This document shows, piece after piece, positions 52,170 through 61,795 of a stretch of DNA of 64,000 bases. Under the pieces are notes generated by a model. It saw nothing but the letters and a program-made list of their open reading frames with translations. It did no database searches and had not been told where the DNA came from. Numbering within the stretch: the first letter of the stretch is position 1; every line of letters starts with the position of its first letter. Location: contig NZ_BDDQ01000050.1 of NCBI RefSeq assembly GCF_002003465.1, positions 1 to 64,000 of the forward strand. The letters are read 5' to 3'. The DNA comes from Caenibacillus caldisaponilyticus. Lineage in GTDB: Bacteria > Bacillota > Bacilli > Bacillales > Sporolactobacillaceae. The translations under genes were made by a program, and so were the position numbers.

Positions 52170-52979
52170 TTACGCTTTGATTTCGGCGCAAATCAAGCCA
52201 AAGTACGTCGGCGCTTCATAAGAAAGCCACTCGACCTTCCGTTCAGCAGGCGGAACGGCGCCCGCGAGGACGAGAGCCTGACTAATACCGTCGGGCTTCG
52301 CGTTTTCAATCTCTTCTTCCGAAATCTCTTTAAGCGCTTCGAGCCGCCCCTCTTTGATTCTGCCGACCACTTTTTCATCCACGGTTTTTGCGGCCGGATG
52401 ATAACCGTAAGGACCGGAAGCCGCGTGCGTGTGCGACCAGTCGCAGCTCGCGATCAAGCCGGCGCGCACACCGCTGTGGTCCACCGCCGTCCGCAACGCT
52501 CGTCCGAACGCCATGAGCGCGTTCGCTTGGACAAGCCGCGAAGGCGTGATGATGACGATGGGCACGTCGGGCATAAAGGCAAGCGGCACGATCGCGCCCC
52601 AATCCAAAGGCAGCCGAGACAGCGGCCCGTCAGAGGTTCCGAAATTCAGTAAACCGCACGGAATGCCGGCGCGTCCGGCTTCTTCGGCGATCGCGCGGGC
52701 GAGGGCGCGTTCGACTTCACGGACCATCGTATACGTCCGCCCGTTTTCTTCAACGGAACCCGCAACGGTTTCGCTATTCACGATCGCGATTTGCCCGTCG
52801 ATCCTCGTGCCGTGGGGCGTCACGACAATGAGCGCGTCGGGCGTTTTGGCGCGCAGGCGTTCGCCCAGAAGCGCCATGCTCCTCCGCGTTTTCGCCATCC
52901 GAGCCTCGTTCTTTCCGGCGAGTTCGGGAATGATTTCGCCGCCGTGCGGCGCAATGCAGGCGTAAATCAACTCTCCCAA
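52170..52979 (-). CDS. LigB-fold class III extradiol dioxygenase-like protein
   Basis: A 269-residue protein of the LigB superfamily: AYACIAPHGGEIIPEL-type N-terminus (here IYACIAPHGGEI) with the first metal His, ALIVVTPHGTRIDG with the second, IASCDWSHTHAASGPYGYHPAA, and the ending PTYFGLICAEIKA. Members are dioxygenases or the Memo-like proteins of AMMECR1 clusters; the substrate is not predictable. TTG at 52979 has GGGAGG eight bases upstream. It is inserted between ponA and nth, where B. subtilis has ypoC. Confidence 0.8.
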   Translation of the reverse strand: MGELIYACIAPHGGEIIPELAGKNEARMAKTRRSMALLGERLRAKTPDALIVVTPHGTRIDGQIAIVNSETVAGSVEENGRTYTMVREVERALARAIAEEAGRAGIPCGLLNFGTSDGPLSRLPLDWGAIVPLAFMPDVPIVIITPSRLVQANALMAFGRALRTAVDHSGVRAGLIASCDWSHTHAASGPYGYHPAAKTVDEKVVGRIKEGRLEALKEISEEEIENAKPDGISQALVLAGAVPPAERKVEWLSYEAPTYFGLICAEIKA

Positions 52980-53070
52980 GGCCACACCCTCCCGATCGAA
53001 ACGTTTGACGCTATCTCCTTTATAATAATCCAGGCATTCGACCGGCACCATAAAAAAATGAAACCGTGCA

Positions 53071-53103
53071 AAAGGCTTTCTCCTTTGAGCGGGGAAAGCC
53101 TTT
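53071..53103. terminator. Ten-bp perfect hairpin between the LigB-like and GH18 genes
   Basis: AAAGGCTTTC (53071-53080) pairs with GAAAGCCTTT (53094-53103). Similar core to the ponA terminator, but with only a weak T-run on the minus strand. Confidence 0.5.
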
Positions 53104-53130
53104 CAGAGCGCTTTTCGATGCGGGTTAGCG

Positions 53131-54399
53131 TCAGCGCACGGCGAAGCGGTCGGTGATGAGCGGCCATACTTGAGGAAACCGGAACGCCAAATTCCAGAAG
53201 CTCATCCCGCGCAGGCCGGAATTGCGGACGAGCGCAAACATCGCCTCCATCGTCTGCAAATCGTTGAAATAGACGATGTGTTGTTTTCCGTTTTCATCGG
53301 TATATCGGAAATACGCCGCTTTTTCCCGATCGTCGAATTCGATGCGGGCATGGTAGCGCCACGCCAGATCCACCGCTTGCCTGTAAGTCAAAGCGCGGGC
53401 GAATTCCCCGCCCGGTTCGTACGGCAGCATCCAGTCGTATCCGTAAAGCGGAATGCTCATAAGAATTTTGCGGGCGGGTATGACAGAGCGCGCATAGTCG
53501 ACGACGCGGCGCACTTGGGTGATCGGGCTGACGGGCATAGGCGGCCCGCCGCTCCACCCCCATTCGTACGTCATCAAGATGACGAAATCCATCACTTGCC
53601 CGTGGTATTGATAATCGTGGGCTTCGTACCACTCGCCGACTTGTGCGCCGCTCGTTTTCGGAGCGAGCGCCGAAGAAACGAGAAAATTTTCTTGATGCAA
53701 GCGTTCGCTCACTTTTCTTACGAACCGGTTGTAAGCCCTTCTCGCCGTCCGGCCGAGAAATTCAAAATCGATATTCAACCCGCGGTAGCCCTTTTCTCTC
53801 ATCACCCGCAACACGTTATCGATCAGGCGGTTTTGTACGTCATTGCTGCCTAAGATGGCATTGGCCACGTCACGGCTAAACGCGCCGCCGTCAATGTTCG
53901 TGATCGCCATAAACGGCGATACCCTTGTGCCCCTCACCGCCTGAAGGAGGGCCGCTTCGCTCGCATCGGGCGCCGTCAAATTGCCGTGCCGATCGACGTG
54001 GTAGCTGAAAACCGTGAGATAAGTCAAGGCGCTGGCGGCTTCCTGAAACCGTTCGTTCACGCCTTCATGCGGTTCCAAATAGCCATTGACGATGGCGGGA
54101 TAGCGTTCCCTGCGGGGAAGCTGCAAAACGGTTCCCGGCCGCAGCGTTTCGGGGGAAACGCCCGGATTCGCGCGGATGAGGGCTTCCGGCTCAATGCCGA
54201 ATTTGCGGGCGACGGACCAAATGGAATCTCCCGTCTGAACGGTATAACGGTTTACCGTCGGGATGAGCAGCGTCTCCCCGACGACGAGTTGATTCGGACG
54301 CGACAAATGATTTAATTCGATGATCTGCCGGGGGGCGACACCATACCTGCGCGCGATTTCGTCGACCGACTCGCCCGGGGACACCACATGAATTTGCAT
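53131..54399 (-). CDS. LysM-GH18 spore peptidoglycan hydrolase-like protein
   Basis: A 422-residue protein. Two LysM domains, about residues 2-45 (IHVVSPGESVDEIARRYGV) and 50-93 (YTVQTGDSIWSVARKFGI), are followed by a glycoside hydrolase 18 barrel from about residue 100. The catalytic segment YRGLNIDFEFLG retains the Asp and Glu. Architecture matches YaaH/SleL/YdhD, N-acetylglucosaminidases that cut spore cortex fragments. No signal peptide. ATG at 54399 with GGTGG upstream. It occupies the ypoC position with the LigB-like gene. Confidence 0.88.
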   Translation of the reverse strand: MQIHVVSPGESVDEIARRYGVAPRQIIELNHLSRPNQLVVGETLLIPTVNRYTVQTGDSIWSVARKFGIEPEALIRANPGVSPETLRPGTVLQLPRRERYPAIVNGYLEPHEGVNERFQEAASALTYLTVFSYHVDRHGNLTAPDASEAALLQAVRGTRVSPFMAITNIDGGAFSRDVANAILGSNDVQNRLIDNVLRVMREKGYRGLNIDFEFLGRTARRAYNRFVRKVSERLHQENFLVSSALAPKTSGAQVGEWYEAHDYQYHGQVMDFVILMTYEWGWSGGPPMPVSPITQVRRVVDYARSVIPARKILMSIPLYGYDWMLPYEPGGEFARALTYRQAVDLAWRYHARIEFDDREKAAYFRYTDENGKQHIVYFNDLQTMEAMFALVRNSGLRGMSFWNLAFRFPQVWPLITDRFAVR

Positions 54400-54644
54400 G
54401 AAATCCACCATCCGATCTGACCTGCTGTTCAATGATTTTTCCTTGCGTTCATTGCCAGTCCGTCTATACAAACGAACATCGCATATGGGCGTTCACGCTG
54501 TATCTTATGCCCAAGTGTGTTGTCCGCGTTCCGCAAACGACGGCTCGAAAGGGGGACCTAACCATTCGCCCGGCGCATTCGATTTCAGGCGCCGGGGACT
54601 ACCCGAAAATAAAAAAAGCCCCTTCAAGGGCTTCTTTGAAAAAA

Positions 54645-55295
54645 TCAACCGGCTTTCAAGCGTTTTTTGCCTTCACGACAGATATCGAACAACGGGCAGG
54701 CGGCGCAGTTCGGGTTTTTCGCGGTGCAATGATAGCGGCCGAAAAAGATCAGCCGGTGGTGCGTGATCGTCCACTCGTCCTTTGGAACGAGGCGCTCCAG
54801 CGTTTTCTCGACTTCCAATACCGTATCCTTTTGACGGCATATGCCGAGGCGCTTCGTCACGCGTTCAACGTGGGTGTCCACGGCGATCGCCGGAACATCG
54901 AATGCGTTTGAAATGACGACGTTCGCTGTCTTGCGGCCGACGCCGGCAAGCTTGACGAGCTCTTCCCGCCGGCTCGGCACTTCTCCGCCGTGTTCCTCAA
55001 TCAACGCCCGGCACAACTTTTGAATATTTCTCGCCTTGTTTCGATACAGGCCGATGCGTTTGATGTCGTTTTCCAGCTCTTCAAGCGGCACGTTCACGTA
55101 ATCCTCCGGCGTCCGGTACTTTTTGAACAAATCGGCGGTGACCTCGTTGACCTTTTTGTCGGTGCATTGCGCGCTCAAAACGACAGCGATCAGCAATTCA
55201 AACGGGTTCTCGTGGTTGAGCTCGCACTTGGCGTTTGGAAACATTTCCGCCAAAACGTCAAGGATGTAACGCATCGTCTTTTTTGTAACGCTCAT
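54645..55295 (-). CDS. nth: Endonuclease III
   Basis: A 216-residue DNA glycosylase/AP lyase. HhH motif with the catalytic Lys in LAGVGRKTANVV, catalytic Asp in AVDTHVERV, and a C-terminal [4Fe-4S] cluster CX6CX2CX5C (CTAKNPNCAACPLFDIC). It removes oxidised pyrimidines. GGAG SD. Follows dnaD by 37 bases on the same strand. Confidence 0.96.
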   Translation of the reverse strand: MSVTKKTMRYILDVLAEMFPNAKCELNHENPFELLIAVVLSAQCTDKKVNEVTADLFKKYRTPEDYVNVPLEELENDIKRIGLYRNKARNIQKLCRALIEEHGGEVPSRREELVKLAGVGRKTANVVISNAFDVPAIAVDTHVERVTKRLGICRQKDTVLEVEKTLERLVPKDEWTITHHRLIFFGRYHCTAKNPNCAACPLFDICREGKKRLKAG

Positions 55296-55332
55296 CGCCC
55301 ATCTCCTTCATCGAATAATAAAAAAACCGTCC

Positions 55333-56028
55333 TCAGTTCTCAAGCCAGTTGTACATCGGAAATTTCAGCGGTTTTTTCTCGTTGTTCTCCGGCTTGGGAA
55401 CGGCTTTGCCGTAACGGTTGCGAACTTTTTCGCCATGCGCTTTCGCTTGTTCCAAAGTGCGCACGCCGTTTTTCTTCCAGTCGAAGAGGATCCGATCGAT
55501 ATATCGGAAGTTCAATTTGCCCGACAAAACCGACTCGCGCAGCGCCGCTTTGATGATTTCCGGCGAATGGCCGTCTTCCTCGAGCCACATGCCGAGCGTT
55601 TCGCACTCGATCGGCGAAAGCGGGCGCCCGAATTCTTTTTCAAAAATCGTATAAAGCGCCTCTTCCTGTTCGAGGGCATCTTCGGTTTTGGTCGACAGCT
55701 CGTAATGCCGGATCAATTTTTCCCATAACCCGTTCAAGGAATAGCTTTCGGAATACAAATCGCGGTCGGTTTCCTGCACGATTTCCAAATATCCCCTTTG
55801 CACGAGCCGGCGCAGATGTTCGGCGCATTGCGCGGGGGTACACGTCATCCTTTCCGACAATTGATCCGGCGTCGGGAACGGCTGACCTTCTTTTTGGAAA
55901 GCGTGGAGGTGAATGAGCAGCATGCATTCCTCTTCATTCAACCCGATGTCGCGGTAATGTTCCAAGAGAAGCCTCGGAATCGACACCGTGCCGTTGATCA
56001 CCAAATCCATCCATTTTTGCTTCTCCAT
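55333..56028 (-). CDS. dnaD: DNA replication protein DnaD
   Basis: A 231-residue DnaD. N-terminal winged helix (SIPRLLLEHYRDIGLNEEECMLLIHLHAF) and the DnaB_2 domain (YTIFEKEFGRPLSPIECETLGMWLEEDGHSPEIIKAALRESVLSGKLNFRYIDRILFDWKKNGVRT), followed by a basic tail. It takes part in primosome assembly with DnaB and DnaI. AGGTG SD. First gene of the dnaD-nth unit. Confidence 0.96.
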   Translation of the reverse strand: MEKQKWMDLVINGTVSIPRLLLEHYRDIGLNEEECMLLIHLHAFQKEGQPFPTPDQLSERMTCTPAQCAEHLRRLVQRGYLEIVQETDRDLYSESYSLNGLWEKLIRHYELSTKTEDALEQEEALYTIFEKEFGRPLSPIECETLGMWLEEDGHSPEIIKAALRESVLSGKLNFRYIDRILFDWKKNGVRTLEQAKAHGEKVRNRYGKAVPKPENNEKKPLKFPMYNWLEN

Positions 56029-56048
56029 CGTTCGACACCTCTGTCGCT

Positions 56049-56057
56049 ATTATACCA
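56049..56057 (-). promoter_or_regulatory. Extended -10 promoter of dnaD-nth
   Basis: On the minus strand TGGTATAAT: a consensus TATAAT with upstream TG. No clear -35. Confidence 0.6.
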
Positions 56058-56192
56058 GACGTCGCGGCGACCTGCTTGAAATTATCCTCCGATTCAAGCG
56101 AATGCCGACGCCCGAGGCGGCCGTTCGAAAACAGGCGACACCGGCCAAAAAAGAGAGCCGCCAACACGCAACCCCGATGGCTTGTACTCATA

Positions 56193-56217
56193 ATGAAACC
56201 CCCGTCTACGACGGGGG
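56193..56217 (-). terminator. Terminator after asnS
   Basis: Perfect stem CCCCCGTC (56199-56206) with GACGGGGG (56210-56217), TAC loop, then TTTCATT on the minus strand. Confidence 0.75.
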
Positions 56218-56224
56218 CTGTGCA

Positions 56225-57517
56225 TTACGGATATAGACGGTTTAACAGGCGCGGGAACGGAATCGTTTCACGGACGTGGTCGAGGCCGCAAATCCACGCC
56301 ACCGTCCGCTCCAGGCCGAGGCCAAACCCGGAATGGGGGACGCTGCCGTACTGTCTCAATTCCAAATACCATTGATATTCGGGACCGGTGAGACGATGTT
56401 CTTCGTAACGGCGTTTCAGCAAATCGTAATCATCGATGCGCTGGCTGCCGCCGATGATTTCGCCATACCCTTCCGGCGCGATGAGGTCGTCGCACAAAAC
56501 GACTTCTTCGCGTTCGGGATCCGGCTTCATGTAAAAGGCTTTAATCTTGGCCGGATAATGCGTGATGAACACCGGCTTGTCGAAACTTTCAGCGATGGCC
56601 GTCTCATGCGGCGCGCCGAAGTCGTCGCCCCATTCGATGTCGTCAAAACCTTTTTCTTTCAAAAGCTTGATCGCTTCATCATAAGTGATGCGCGGGAACG
56701 GCGCCTTGACGTTTTCCAATTTCGTCACGTCGCGCCCCAAGGTCTCGAGCTCGGTCCGGCAATGGGCCAAGACCGATTCGACGAGATGGGAGACGTATTG
56801 TTCTTGGATTTCCAGGTTTTCTTCATGTTCAACGAACGCCATTTCCGGCTCGATCATCCAAAACTCGATCAAATGGCGGCGCGTCTTCGATTTTTCCGCG
56901 CGGAACGTCGGGCCGAACGAAAACACTTTGCCAAACGCCATCGCCGCGGCTTCCATGTAAAGCTGGCCGCTTTGCGAGAGATACGCGTCGCGGTCAAAAT
57001 ATTTGATGTGGAACAGCTCCGTCGTTCCTTCGGCAGAGCTTCCGGTCAAAATCGGCGGATCGATTTTGATAAAGCCTTTTTCATGGAAGAAATTGAAGGT
57101 CGCCCGGATGATTTCGTTGCGCACCCGCAAGATGGCATGCTGGCGCCGCGAACGGAGCCACAGATGGCGATGATCCATGAGAAAATCGACGCCGTGTTCT
57201 TTAGGTGTGATCGGATAGTCGCGGGCGATTTGGATGATTTCGATATCTTTGACCGTCAATTCGTAACCGGAAGGCGCCCGCCGGTCTTCGCGGACGACGC
57301 CGGTCACGTATAATGAGCTCTCTTGCGTCAGCGATTCAGCGGCTTCCCACACGCTTTCCGGCACTTCGTTTTTGACCAATACGCCTTGAATGAACCCGCT
57401 GCCGTCGCGGAGCTGCAAAAATTGGATTTTTCCGCTGGAACGCTTGTTGGCCAACCACGCGCCGATGGTCACTTCTTCGCCGACATGCCGATAAACTTGG
57501 GATATTGTCGTCTTCAT
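56225..57517 (-). CDS. asnS: Asparaginyl-tRNA synthetase
   Basis: A 430-residue class II synthetase. N-terminal OB domain ([31 protein letters not shown]), motif 2 [30 protein letters not shown] and motif 3 [28 protein letters not shown] is AsnRS-type. It charges tRNA-Asn. GGAGG SD. Follows aspB by 24 bases, linking Asp-derived amino acid supply to translation as in B. subtilis. Confidence 0.97.
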   Translation of the reverse strand: MKTTISQVYRHVGEEVTIGAWLANKRSSGKIQFLQLRDGSGFIQGVLVKNEVPESVWEAAESLTQESSLYVTGVVREDRRAPSGYELTVKDIEIIQIARDYPITPKEHGVDFLMDHRHLWLRSRRQHAILRVRNEIIRATFNFFHEKGFIKIDPPILTGSSAEGTTELFHIKYFDRDAYLSQSGQLYMEAAAMAFGKVFSFGPTFRAEKSKTRRHLIEFWMIEPEMAFVEHEENLEIQEQYVSHLVESVLAHCRTELETLGRDVTKLENVKAPFPRITYDEAIKLLKEKGFDDIEWGDDFGAPHETAIAESFDKPVFITHYPAKIKAFYMKPDPEREEVVLCDDLIAPEGYGEIIGGSQRIDDYDLLKRRYEEHRLTGPEYQWYLELRQYGSVPHSGFGLGLERTVAWICGLDHVRETIPFPRLLNRLYP

Positions 57518-57541
57518 GGCCCATTCCTCCGATCGTTCTGC

Positions 57542-58726
57542 TTATTTCATATGGCGTTCGACGAACGCGTGAATGCGGTCGAGCGCTTCGTTTATATTCT
57601 CCATTGAGGTGGCGTAGGAAAGCCGCACATAGTCCGGCGCGCCGAAGCCGTCGCCGGGAACGAGGGCCACCCGTTCCTCTTCCAATAAAGCGGCCGCCCA
57701 ATCCGTGACCGAAACAAATCCGGCCGATTGTACCGCTTGTTTGACGTTCGGAAACAAATAAAAAGCGCCTTGCGGCTTTTGGCACCGCACACCCGGTATG
57801 GCAATGAGGCGTTCATAGGCGGCGTTCAAACGCGTCTCAAAGGCTTGGCGCATCTTTTCGACGGCGTCTTGCGGCCCCCGATAAGCTTCCAGCGCCGCAT
57901 ATTGGGAAACGGACGCGGGATTCGACGTGCTGTGGCTTGCGACGTTCGTCATTGCCCGGATCAACGCGGCATCGCCGGCGGCATAGCCGATGCGCCACCC
58001 GGTCATCGCGTGGGATTTAGATACGCCGTTGATGATGACCGTCTGCACTTTTAATTCCGGGGCGGCTTGGGCGATCGACACCGCTTTTTCCCCATTATAA
58101 ACGAGTTTTTCATAAATTTCGTCGGAGATGACGATCAGCCGATGCTTCAAACAGACTTCGGCGATTGCGCGCAGCTCTTCTTCCGAATATATCATGCCCG
58201 TCGGATTGCTCGGCGAATTGAGAATGAGCGCCCGCGTCTTTGCGGTCACCGCCCGCTCCAATTGATCGGGGGTGATTTTAAAACCGTTTTCCTCAGCGCC
58301 TTCAATGAAAACCGGAATCCCTCCGGCCAGTTTGACCTGTTCGGGATAACTCACCCAATAGGGCGTCGGGATGATGACTTCATCTCCGGGATTGATCAGG
58401 CTCTGGAAGGCCAGATAAAGCGCGTGTTTCGCCCCGGACGTCACGATGATGTTCTCCGGCGAAAAATCGAGCTGCTGATCTTTTTTAAATTTAAGGACAA
58501 TGGCTTCTTTTAATTCCTTTATCCCGCCGGACGGCGTATATTTCGTGCCGCCGTTTTTTACGGCTTTCATGGCGGCTTCAATGATGTGATCGGGGGTATT
58601 GAAATCGGGTTCGCCGGCACCCAAACCGATGACATCGAGGCCTTGGGCGCGTAAAGCGTTGGCTTTGGCCGTGATGGCAAGCGTGCTCGACGGAGCGATG
58701 GCGTCAACGCGATGGGCTAACTGCAT
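57542..58726 (-). CDS. aspB: Aspartate aminotransferase AspB
   Basis: A 394-residue PLP aminotransferase of the Bacillus AspB type: LGAGEPDFNTPDHI, SNPTGMIYSEEEL, SDEIYEKLVYNG and the PLP lysine in NGVSKSHAMTGWRIGY. It interconverts oxaloacetate and aspartate. ATG at 58726 gives the expected QLAHRVDAIAPSSTLAI N-terminus; GAGGAG lies ten bases ahead. Confidence 0.95.
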   Translation of the reverse strand: MQLAHRVDAIAPSSTLAITAKANALRAQGLDVIGLGAGEPDFNTPDHIIEAAMKAVKNGGTKYTPSGGIKELKEAIVLKFKKDQQLDFSPENIIVTSGAKHALYLAFQSLINPGDEVIIPTPYWVSYPEQVKLAGGIPVFIEGAEENGFKITPDQLERAVTAKTRALILNSPSNPTGMIYSEEELRAIAEVCLKHRLIVISDEIYEKLVYNGEKAVSIAQAAPELKVQTVIINGVSKSHAMTGWRIGYAAGDAALIRAMTNVASHSTSNPASVSQYAALEAYRGPQDAVEKMRQAFETRLNAAYERLIAIPGVRCQKPQGAFYLFPNVKQAVQSAGFVSVTDWAAALLEEERVALVPGDGFGAPDYVRLSYATSMENINEALDRIHAFVERHMK

Positions 58727-58763
58727 GCATTCGTCACTCCTCATGGTGCGTCATTCGCGCCGG

Positions 58764-59249
58764 TTATTGCAAGGCAATCGGATCGATCAAGCTTTTGCCC
58801 GTATAGAAGTCATAGTAGCTGAAGACATAGCGGTTTTTTTCATCGTAATAAACGATCTCCCAGGCTGGACGATCGTCGACCGCACCGAGCTTGGCCGAAA
58901 CGATATGCTTGAAGCGAACATGTTGGCTGAACGCGTTTAAGATCTCGCGTTTGTCGTAGCCGCTTGAAACCGGCGCCGAAAACATCTTCCCTTTTCCGTC
59001 GGGAACCCAAATATAAACCCGTTTGCCGTCGTCAAGGACGGCGTCAACGACGTGATAGGCGCGTTCGCCGTGAAAATAATCGACCCCGTTGATCTTCTTG
59101 ATCTCATAACGCGATTCCGCCGCCTGCCGCGCTTTTGCGGCGCCGGCATATTTATAAGAAACCGCGTCGCGATAAATATCAACGGTTTGCCATATCAAAA
59201 TGGCGATGACACCCAATCCAACAATCAGCCATTTTTTCAATGGGATCAC
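58764..59249 (-). CDS. ypmB: YpmB-like membrane-anchored protein (DUF5590)
   Basis: A 161-residue protein with one N-terminal membrane helix (WLIVGLGVIAILIWQTVDIY) and two PepSY-like repeats outside the membrane, the second ending WEIVYYDEKNRYVFSYYDFYTGKSL. Function unknown. Four bases after ypmA. Conserved neighbour of aspB in Bacillus. Confidence 0.88.
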   Translation of the reverse strand: MIPLKKWLIVGLGVIAILIWQTVDIYRDAVSYKYAGAAKARQAAESRYEIKKINGVDYFHGERAYHVVDAVLDDGKRVYIWVPDGKGKMFSAPVSSGYDKREILNAFSQHVRFKHIVSAKLGAVDDRPAWEIVYYDEKNRYVFSYYDFYTGKSLIDPIALQ

Positions 59250-59253
59250 TCGC

Positions 59254-59424
59254 TTATGTACGGTAAATGGTAAAAACCATCTTTTGGCGATCCGAAGGGT
59301 CGAGCGCCAAACCGAACATCAGATCTCTGCTTTTCAATGTCCGGTTCAGGATGTCGACGATCTTGTAAAGATCATCGGATCGTTCGACCGTCACCGACGC
59401 CAATGTTTCGATTTTATCGCCCAT
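59254..59424 (-). CDS. ypmA: YpmA-like small protein
   Basis: A 56-residue protein found by reading the gap upstream of ypmB. It starts at ATG 59424 (GGAGGGACG before it). The sequence contains TVERSDDLYKIVDILNRTL and LMFGLALDPSDRQKMVFTIYRT, the two conserved halves of B. subtilis YpmA, with the same length. Function unknown. In B. subtilis the next gene upstream is dinG; here it is absent. Confidence 0.88.
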   Translation of the reverse strand: MGDKIETLASVTVERSDDLYKIVDILNRTLKSRDLMFGLALDPSDRQKMVFTIYRT

Positions 59425-59534
59425 GACCGTCCCTCCGCGGTTGTGAAAATGTAACTGACATAGATCGCAGGCCGTCGGTCACACTATTATTAATCCCGTT
59501 TTTCAGGGAAATAACGCCTAACCGACACCTTGCC

Positions 59535-59562
59535 AAAACGAAACCGCCCGCGGTTTCGTTTT
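59535..59562. repeat. Perfect 13-bp inverted repeat between ypmA and panD
   Basis: Arms 59535-59547 and 59550-59562, two-base centre, A-run before and T-run after, so terminator-like in either direction. It lies where dinG would be expected. Confidence 0.7.
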
Positions 59563-59653
59563 CGCTTCCTTGTGCGCACACACTCCTTATCGTATCATTT
59601 TTCCGCTGTTTTGCAACTTCATGTCATATCGCGTATCACGATCTATGGATAAA

Positions 59654-59695
59654 CATCCCCCAACCGCCCTGGGGAAGGCGGGCGATTGGGGGATG
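59654..59695 (-). terminator. Hairpin after panD (probable terminator)
   Basis: Ten-base perfect arms CATCCCCCAA (59654-59663) and TTGGGGGATG (59686-59695) with inner CGCCC/GGGCG. The T-run is short (TTTA). Confidence 0.6.
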
Positions 59696-59703
59696 TCGGA
59701 TAT

Positions 59704-60087
59704 CTAAAGAACCGTTCCGGCCGGTTCGTTGCCGATCAGTTCCTTGATTCGGTTGTTTTCGTCCATGATCGCGATCTTGGGGCGGTGGTCGGCGATTTCC
59801 TCATCGCTGACGTACCCGTAGGCGATGATGATCACGATATCGCCCTTTTGGACGAGGCGGGCGGCCGCGCCGTTTAAGCAGATTTCTCCGGAACCGCGCT
59901 CGCCCGGGATCACGTACGTTTCGAAGCGCTCCCCGTTGTTGTTGTTGACGATCTGCACTTTTTCATTGGGCGCGATGTCCACCGCGTCCAAGATATCTTG
60001 ATCGATCGTGACGCTGCCGACATAGTTCAAATTGGCGTCGGTTACGCGGGCGCGATGGATTTTGCTTCTCATAACGATGCGATACAT
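59704..60087 (-). CDS. panD: Aspartate 1-decarboxylase
   Basis: A 127-residue pyruvoyl enzyme, the exact family length. The self-cleavage site GSVTID gives Gly24-Ser25; Ser25 becomes the pyruvoyl group. [15 protein letters not shown] and [10 protein letters not shown] are conserved. It makes beta-alanine for pantothenate. The ATG at 60087 has GGAGGA; upstream in-frame residues are noncoding. Last gene of panBCD, 20 bases after panC. Confidence 0.97.
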   Translation of the reverse strand: MYRIVMRSKIHRARVTDANLNYVGSVTIDQDILDAVDIAPNEKVQIVNNNNGERFETYVIPGERGSGEICLNGAAARLVQKGDIVIIIAYGYVSDEEIADHRPKIAIMDENNRIKELIGNEPAGTVL

Positions 60088-60107
60088 GAAGTCGGTCCTC
60101 CTCCCGT

Positions 60108-60959
60108 TCAATGCACATCGACGATTTTGTTGTCGATGAGGCGGGCGTTTTTAAACCGGACGGCGACGGCGATGATCGTGCGTCCGTCGATGGTTTCCTT
60201 CGCTTCCAACCCGGGATACGTCAACACGTCGACGTAATCGATTTCCCCGAGGCGAAGATGCCGTTCAAGATGGCCGCGAACCGCTTCGCGCACGACGGCG
60301 CTCGCCCGTTCGCCGCTTTCGATGAGGCGGACGCCGGCGTCGAGCGCTTGATTCAGATGGACCGCCTCTTTCCTCTCGTCGGGATTCAAGCGAACGTTGC
60401 GCGAGCTCATCGCCAGGCCGTCTTCCTCCCGTACGGTCTCGCACGGAACGAGCTGAACCGGGATATGAAGCGTGCGGATGAGCCCTTCGACGACGGCCAC
60501 TTGTTGGGCGTCCTTCAATCCGAAAAAGGCGTAGTCCGGCTGCACGATATTAAAGAGTTTGATGAGTACCGTCGCAACGCCGTCAAAGTGGCCGGGGCGG
60601 CTCTTTCCGCACAATACGTCGACGCGCCGGGTGACTTCGATGCGAAGGATCTCGTCTCCGGGATAAATTTCCGAAACCGGCGGATGAAAGAGGACATCGA
60701 CGCCGGCTTCTTCCGCAAGCCGACGATCGCGCTCAAAATCGCGCGGATACGATTCGTAGTCCTCGTTGGGGCCGAATTGCGTCGGATTGACGAAAATGCT
60801 CATCACGACGACATCCGCCGTTTCCTTCGCCTTATTGACGAGCGAAAGATGGCCGGCGTGAAGATATCCCATCGTCGGGACAAAGCCGATCGATTTTCCG
60901 CGCCTTCTTTCTTCTTTTAATGCGCCCCTGAGCTCTTCAACGGTCGTGACAACTTTCAT
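60108..60959 (-). CDS. panC: Pantothenate synthetase
   Basis: A 283-residue ATP-dependent ligase joining pantoate and beta-alanine. Motifs [15 protein letters not shown] (HIGH-type), [31 protein letters not shown] and [13 protein letters not shown] (KMSKS-type). ATG overlaps the panB TGA (ATGA), giving translational coupling. Confidence 0.97.
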   Translation of the reverse strand: MKVVTTVEELRGALKEERRRGKSIGFVPTMGYLHAGHLSLVNKAKETADVVVMSIFVNPTQFGPNEDYESYPRDFERDRRLAEEAGVDVLFHPPVSEIYPGDEILRIEVTRRVDVLCGKSRPGHFDGVATVLIKLFNIVQPDYAFFGLKDAQQVAVVEGLIRTLHIPVQLVPCETVREEDGLAMSSRNVRLNPDERKEAVHLNQALDAGVRLIESGERASAVVREAVRGHLERHLRLGEIDYVDVLTYPGLEAKETIDGRTIIAVAVRFKNARLIDNKIVDVH

Positions 60960-61795
60960 TCTCCTTGGCCTCCGTACAATTGTTTCAGCGTTTCTTCTTT
61001 CATATTAAAACTGTGTTCCGGGCCCGGAAAGACCCCGGCTTTGACGTCGTGAATATAACCTTGAACGCCTTCTTCGATCGTTTCCGCCAGCCGGGCGTAG
61101 GATTTGACGAATTTTGGGACATGCCCGAGGCCGTACCCGACCGCGTCGTGAAAAACGAGCACCTGTCCATCAGCCTCTTTGCCGGCGCCGATGCCGATGA
61201 CCGGTATCGAGAGCAGTTTGGAAATGCGGGCGGCGAGCTGCTGCGGCACGCATTCCAAAACCAACATGAAGGCGCCGGCCTTTTCGACCGCACGGGCGTC
61301 CTCGATCAGCCGGCGGGCGGCTTCCAAGCCTTTTCCTTGCACTTTATAGCCGCCGAGGATGCCGACCGATTGGGGCGTGAGGCCGAGATGAGCGACGACC
61401 GGTGCACCGGCTTCCGTCAAGCGTTCAATCATGGAAACCACGGTGCCCGCGCCTTCCAATTTGACGGCGTTCGCCCCGCCTTCCTGCATTAAACGGCGGG
61501 CGCCGTCCAGCGTTTCGGAAACCGTCCCGTGGTACGTCATAAACGGCATGTCGGCGACGACGAAGGTCTCTTTTGCGCCGCGCCGCACCGCTTTCGTGTG
61601 ATGAATCATGTCGTCGAGCGTGACGGGAACGGTTGAATCGTAACCGAGCACGACCATGCCGAGCGAATCGCCGACGAGAATGAGGTCGATGCCGGCCCGT
61701 TCCAGCAATTGCGCCGTCGGAAAATCATAGGCGGTCATCATCGCGATTTTTTCTCCGGCTTCCTTCATCTTTTTAAAATCAACCGTCGTTTTCAC
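60956..61795 (-). CDS. panB: 3-methyl-2-oxobutanoate hydroxymethyltransferase
   Basis: A 279-residue TIM barrel enzyme making ketopantoate from ketoisovalerate and methylene-THF. Motifs [48 protein letters not shown] and [20 protein letters not shown]. The start is GTG at 61795, nine bases after AGGAGG, giving the N-terminus [11 protein letters not shown] as in B. subtilis; an ATG six codons earlier lies on the SD. First gene of panBCD, preceded by a regulated leader. Confidence 0.97.
   Translation of the reverse strand: MKTTVDFKKMKEAGEKIAMMTAYDFPTAQLLERAGIDLILVGDSLGMVVLGYDSTVPVTLDDMIHHTKAVRRGAKETFVVADMPFMTYHGTVSETLDGARRLMQEGGANAVKLEGAGTVVSMIERLTEAGAPVVAHLGLTPQSVGILGGYKVQGKGLEAARRLIEDARAVEKAGAFMLVLECVPQQLAARISKLLSIPVIGIGAGKEADGQVLVFHDAVGYGLGHVPKFVKSYARLAETIEEGVQGYIHDVKAGVFPGPEHSFNMKEETLKQLYGGQGE

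Noticed and set aside
56276-57313. 345-codon open frame on the plus strand
   Set aside because: Exactly antisense to asnS, no SD, Arg/His/Phe-rich composition typical of mirror frames.
60111-60920. 269-codon open frame on the plus strand
   Set aside because: Antisense to panC in a region of high GC third positions.
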